Of a DNA stretch of 64,000 nucleotides, positions 61,232-64,000 are shown piece after piece. Below the pieces are notes generated by a model. The model worked only from the letters and a program-made list of their open reading frames with translations. It was not told the origin of the DNA and made no database searches. This DNA comes from Salana multivorans (GTDB lineage Bacteria > Actinomycetota > Actinomycetes > Actinomycetales > Beutenbergiaceae). Both the position numbers and the translations under genes were made by a program. Each line of letters starts with the position of its first letter. The first letter of the stretch is position 1. The stretch covers positions 2,666,001-2,730,000 of the forward strand of contig NZ_RKHQ01000001.1 in NCBI RefSeq assembly GCF_003751805.1. The letters are read 5' to 3'.

Positions 61232-62323
61232 ATGACCACCGACGTCACCCCGGCCGCGAGCGCGGGGCGCGCGCGGCTGTGCGACGTCGTCGTCGCCGTC
61301 GAGCCGCCGACGCCGACGCACCCCGACGTCGCGTCCTGGCGTCCCGCGACCCTCGGCGACGTCGCGGCCATCACCGCGACGCAGAAGGCGATGGACGCGG
61401 CCGACCACCCCGACTGGACCACGCCGAGCGAGGACGTCGAGGACGAGCTGACCCACCCCGGTGTCGAGCTCGCCGCCGACTCGCTCGTGGCCCTCGACGA
61501 CGCCGGCGACGTCCTGGCGTGGGGCGTCGTGCAGATCCTCCCGGCGAACGCCGAGCGCGTGCAGGGGGTGCTGGTCGGCGGCGTGCACCCGCGCGTGCGC
61601 GGCCGCGGCATCGGCCGGGTCCTGCTCGGCTGGCAGCTCGCCCGCGGCACGGCCCGCCTCGCCCTGTCCGAGGAGCGGCTCGCGGCGTGGCTGCGCGTCG
61701 ACACCGACGAGCGCAACCCCGGCGGCCTCGCCCTCGCCCGCCGCCTCGGCCTGCGACCCGTGCGCTGGTTCACCTCGATGGAGCGGATCGTCACCTCCGG
61801 CCCCGGTGGCCGGGCCCCCGCGATCCCGGTCCGGCTCGTGCCGGACGGCACGCGGCTCGTCCCCTACACGGCGGACCGCGCCGAGGACACCCGGCTCGCG
61901 CGCAACGACGCGTTCCGGGACCACTGGGGCAGCGCCGACTTCTCGCCGCAGCGCTGGGCGCAGCTCGTCGGCACCGACCTCTTTCGCGCCGACCTGTCGT
62001 TCCTCGTCGTCGAGGATGCGGGGACCGACCCCTCTCGGGTGCTCGGGTTCGCGCTGTGCAACGCGAACGAGGACGACTGGGAGCTGCAGGGCTTCACGAG
62101 CGCGTACCTGGCGATCGTCGGCGTGACGCGGGACGGGCGGGGCCGCGGCCTCGCGCCGGCGCTGCTGTCCGCCGTGCTGACGGCCGTGCGCGACGCCGGC
62201 CTCGAACGCGTCGTGCTCGACGTCGACACGGAGAACCCGACGGGTGCGCTCGGGCTCTACGAGGGCGTCGGCTTCGTCTCCGCCAGCCGCAGCGTCACGC
62301 TGGCGCTCGACATCGTCGCCTGA
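61232..62323 (+). CDS. Tandem GNAT-fold N-acetyltransferase
   Basis: The 363-residue protein has two GNAT domains, like mycothiol synthase MshD. The first has the acetyl-CoA loop VHPRVRGRGIGRVLL (about 114-128) and the second VTRDGRGRGLAPALL (about 299-313). Domain two also has LDVDTENPTGALGLYEGVGF, the typical end of a GNAT domain. Both loops look intact, so both halves may bind acetyl-CoA. The acceptor is unknown, and similarity to MshD in layout does not prove a role in mycothiol synthesis. TCGAAT sits 6 bases before the ATG, a weak leaderless signal. Confidence 0.85.
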   Translation: MTTDVTPAASAGRARLCDVVVAVEPPTPTHPDVASWRPATLGDVAAITATQKAMDAADHPDWTTPSEDVEDELTHPGVELAADSLVALDDAGDVLAWGVVQILPANAERVQGVLVGGVHPRVRGRGIGRVLLGWQLARGTARLALSEERLAAWLRVDTDERNPGGLALARRLGLRPVRWFTSMERIVTSGPGGRAPAIPVRLVPDGTRLVPYTADRAEDTRLARNDAFRDHWGSADFSPQRWAQLVGTDLFRADLSFLVVEDAGTDPSRVLGFALCNANEDDWELQGFTSAYLAIVGVTRDGRGRGLAPALLSAVLTAVRDAGLERVVLDVDTENPTGALGLYEGVGFVSASRSVTLALDIVA

Positions 62324-62387
62324 GCCGGCCCCGTCCCGCCGGGCGGGAGCGTGCGACGGCCGTCGAACCTCTGCCACGATGGGGGCC

Positions 62388-62855
62388 ATGCGCATCCACA
62401 TCGCCTCCGACCACGCCGGTTTCGAGCTGAAGGACGTGCTCGTCGAGCACCTCGTCGCCGCGGGGCACGACGTGGTCAACCACGGCGCCTACGCCTACGA
62501 CCCGCTCGACGACTACCCGGCGTTCTGCTTCGCGGCCGGCGAGGCCGTCGTGGACGAGATCGAGGCCGGGGCGACGACGTCCGAGGTGCTCGGCATCGTC
62601 ATCGGCGGCTCCGGCAACGGGGAGCAGATCGCGGCCAACAAGGTGCGCGGCGTGCGCGCGGCGCTCGCGTGGAACGTCGAGACGGCCGTGCTCGGCCGGC
62701 AGCACAACGACGCCAACGTCGTCTCGATCGGGGCGCGCCAGCACTCCGTCGACGAGGCGATCGCGATCGCGGAGGCCTTCGTCGCGGAGGCCTTCTCGGG
62801 CGACCCGCGCCACCAGCGGCGGATCGACCAGCTCGCGGCGTACGAGACGCGCTGA
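62388..62855 (+). CDS. rpiB: Ribose-5-phosphate isomerase B
   Basis: The 155-residue protein has the RpiB/LacAB motifs IASDHAGFELKD at the start, GGSGNGEQIAANKVRGVRAALAW (about 67-89) in outline with the catalytic Glu in GNGEQIAANK as in the mycobacterial enzyme, and HNDANVVSIGARQHS. It interconverts ribulose 5-phosphate and ribose 5-phosphate. It would take the product of the nearby Gnd into the pentose phosphate pathway, although it is not in the same operon. CACGAT lies 7 bases before the ATG, a possible leaderless -10. Confidence 0.95.
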   Translation: MRIHIASDHAGFELKDVLVEHLVAAGHDVVNHGAYAYDPLDDYPAFCFAAGEAVVDEIEAGATTSEVLGIVIGGSGNGEQIAANKVRGVRAALAWNVETAVLGRQHNDANVVSIGARQHSVDEAIAIAEAFVAEAFSGDPRHQRRIDQLAAYETR

Positions 62856-62885
62856 CGCCCGTCGCGACGCGCTGACGTCGGCGCG

Positions 62886-63713
62886 CTAGCCGGCGGCGGG
62901 CGCCTCGGCGCCCGCCCGCATCGACCGGACGCCCCACCACGCGGCGCCGGCGGCGCAGAACGGCACGAGCACGACGGCGAGCCAGGGCAGCCACGCGAGC
63001 GCGACGACCATCGCGCCGAAGCCGATCGCCAGGGCGAGCGCCAGGACCTCGCCGCGCTGGATCGACGCGAGCGTGACCGCCTCGGCCTCCTGCCGGGCGC
63101 GCGCGCCGTCGTCGTCCTGCCGGTCGATCCGGCGGCGCAGCGCGCGGACCCCGACCAGCTCCCCGATCGCCGCCGCGAGGAACCACCCGGCGGCGGCCGC
63201 GACGCCGCCCGGGACGAGCGCGCCGGCGGGGATCTCGAGCCGCGGCGTCGCCGCACCGTCGAGCGGGAGCAGGACCAGCGCGACGAGCAGCGCCAGCAGT
63301 GGCGTCACGGCCGACGCGAGGACCTGGCCGAGGGCGATCTGACGCCGCGGTCCGCGCCGGGCGAGCAGCGCCCCCAGGAGCATCCCGACGGCGGCCGCCA
63401 CGAGCCAGCACGCCGCGGCCGCGACGTAGACCAGCGCGGCCGGCGCGAGGGGGAACCCGCCGCGGTCCGCCAGCACGAGGGCGAGGCCGAGGCCGAGGAC
63501 GCCGAGCACGACGCGCGGCACGCCCCGGCGCTGCGCCAGCGCGAGCTTCTCCCGGGCTGCGGCCGTCGCGTCCGGCGCCGACCCGTGGGCTCCGGCGGCC
63601 GCGTCCCCGTCGGAGGCGCAGTGCTCGCACGAGTGAGCCTCACCGCCGTCGGCGTGGGGGTGCTCGGGCTCGGCCGCAGGGTTCTCCGGGGTGTCGGGCT
63701 CAGGCGTCGTCAC
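62886..63713 (-). CDS. Membrane protein of unknown function
   Basis: I do not recognise this 275-residue protein. It opens with a Pro/Glu/His-rich stretch containing HSCEHCAS (a CxxC pair with flanking His, possibly metal binding). At least six hydrophobic segments follow, in three pairs (about 75-120, 138-185 and 235-265), separated by short basic loops. The GTG start has TAGGAT 8 bases upstream. It lies divergent from the MGMT-like gene and convergent with rpiB. The layout suggests a small integral membrane protein, and no family can be assigned. Confidence 0.65.
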   Translation of the reverse strand: MTTPEPDTPENPAAEPEHPHADGGEAHSCEHCASDGDAAAGAHGSAPDATAAAREKLALAQRRGVPRVVLGVLGLGLALVLADRGGFPLAPAALVYVAAAACWLVAAAVGMLLGALLARRGPRRQIALGQVLASAVTPLLALLVALVLLPLDGAATPRLEIPAGALVPGGVAAAAGWFLAAAIGELVGVRALRRRIDRQDDDGARARQEAEAVTLASIQRGEVLALALAIGFGAMVVALAWLPWLAVVLVPFCAAGAAWWGVRSMRAGAEAPAAG

Positions 63714-63721
63714 GAGCGTCG

Positions 63722-63727
63722 ATCCTA
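63722..63727 (-). promoter_or_regulatory. -10 box for the membrane protein gene
   Basis: TAGGAT on the minus strand, 8 bases before the GTG at 63713. Confidence 0.45.
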
Positions 63728-63790
63728 CGGTTCCGCCGCCGCCCGCGGGATCGGACCGGTCGACGGCACCGTGCGCGGCACAATGGCGGG

Positions 63791-64000
63791 ATGCCGGAGC
63801 AGCCACCGTCCCTCGACGACCTCGCCGAGTGCATCCTCGACTGCGTCGCCGAGATCCCGCGGGGTCGCGTGAGCACGTACGGCCGGGTGGCCGCCGAGGC
63901 CCGCGCCCGGTGCGGACGCGGCGGCCCCCGCACCGTTGGCCACGTCCTCGCGCACCACGGCGACGAGGTGCCGTGGTGGCGCGTCGTGTCGGCCAGCGGG
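63791..64000 (+). CDS. MGMT-family (alkyltransferase-like) protein, 3' end outside window
   Basis: The visible 70 residues match the DNA-binding domain of O6-alkylguanine-DNA alkyltransferases and ATL proteins: LAECILDCVAEIPRGRVSTYGRVAAEA, then GGPRTVGHVLAHHGDEVPWWRVVSASG. The R in RTVGHVL is the arginine finger that flips the base. In true methyltransferases a PCHRV cysteine follows, whereas here PWWRVV replaces PCHRV, so it is probably an ATL protein that binds alkylated DNA without repairing it by itself. CACAAT 6 bases before the ATG (63779-63784) suggests a leaderless transcript. The C-terminus is missing. Confidence 0.88.
   Translation, partial: MPEQPPSLDDLAECILDCVAEIPRGRVSTYGRVAAEARARCGRGGPRTVGHVLAHHGDEVPWWRVVSASG

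Noticed and set aside
58327-62430. 1367-codon plus-strand open frame
   Set aside because: It runs through gntK in the wrong frame, across a terminator hairpin, pepO on the other strand and the GNAT gene. Arg/Ala/Pro composition marks it as a shadow.

Overview
The window is a piece of chromosome from a very high-GC actinobacterium, most likely a facultatively anaerobic Micrococcales (Cellulomonadaceae / Promicromonosporaceae type). The evidence is the GC-rich third codon positions, frequent GTG starts, many starts 6-8 bases after a TANNNT box (leaderless transcripts), a homologue of the mycothiol-dependent reductase Rv2466c, and a CUT1 sugar ABC transporter with no ATPase of its own. I see no rRNA, tRNA, insertion sequence, prophage or CRISPR array. 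The gene-to-gene spacing is tight, with long perfect hairpins between several convergent genes.

Region 1 (1-10.1 kb) is housekeeping. It holds three dynamin-like/YfjP-type GTPases (one cut by the left edge), ssb, ettA, a 4HBT thioesterase and a divergent Hsp70. Between ettA and the second GTPase lies a 17-bp tandem repeat.

Region 2 (10.1-16.7 kb) is a sugar-uptake locus. A LacI regulator is divergent from a lipoprotein-permease-permease-six-hairpin-glycosidase operon. Two near-identical operators are visible, one of them just downstream of the operon's -10 box.

Region 3 (16.7-28.4 kb) mixes a DUF4126 membrane protein, an NTF2-like protein, TesB plus a truncated haemoglobin, a stand-alone PTS EIIB, MscS, malQ overlapping a stand-alone PTS EIIA, a membrane acyltransferase, aminopeptidase N and a TetR regulator.

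Region 4 (28.5-37.7 kb) is an acyl-CoA catabolic locus: acyl-CoA ligase, OFA-family MFS transporter and family I CoA-transferase, divergent from acyl-CoA dehydrogenase-EtfB-EtfA-FixC-FixX. Apart from the transporter and regulator, this gene set matches the Escherichia coli ydiF-ydiO-ydiQRST-fadK locus. The 3' end of etfA and all of fixC differ clearly in codon choice from their neighbours.

Region 5 (38.1-43.5 kb) has an SprT-like protein, a five-repeat surface protein, an esterase and a MarR/Rv2466c-like/DUF6636-like operon.

Region 6 (43.6-58.9 kb) is a sugar-acid locus. IdnD and IdnO convert L-idonate to gluconate through 5-ketogluconate, GntK phosphorylates it, and Gnd makes ribulose 5-phosphate; rpiB lies 3.5 kb further on. 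Inside it are an IclR regulator, a 2-hydroxyacid dehydrogenase, a HIBADH-type dehydrogenase, and a complete Opp/Dpp-type ABC transporter. Two paralogous HD-domain proteins, each with a six-ligand dinuclear-metal signature (H, HD, H, H, D), are interleaved with the transporter ATPase genes. This HD/Opp/gluconate arrangement is the least explained and most interesting part of the window.

Region 7 (59-64 kb) carries the M13 peptidase PepO, a tandem GNAT protein, rpiB, an uncharacterised membrane protein and the 5' end of an MGMT-like (alkyltransferase-like) gene.
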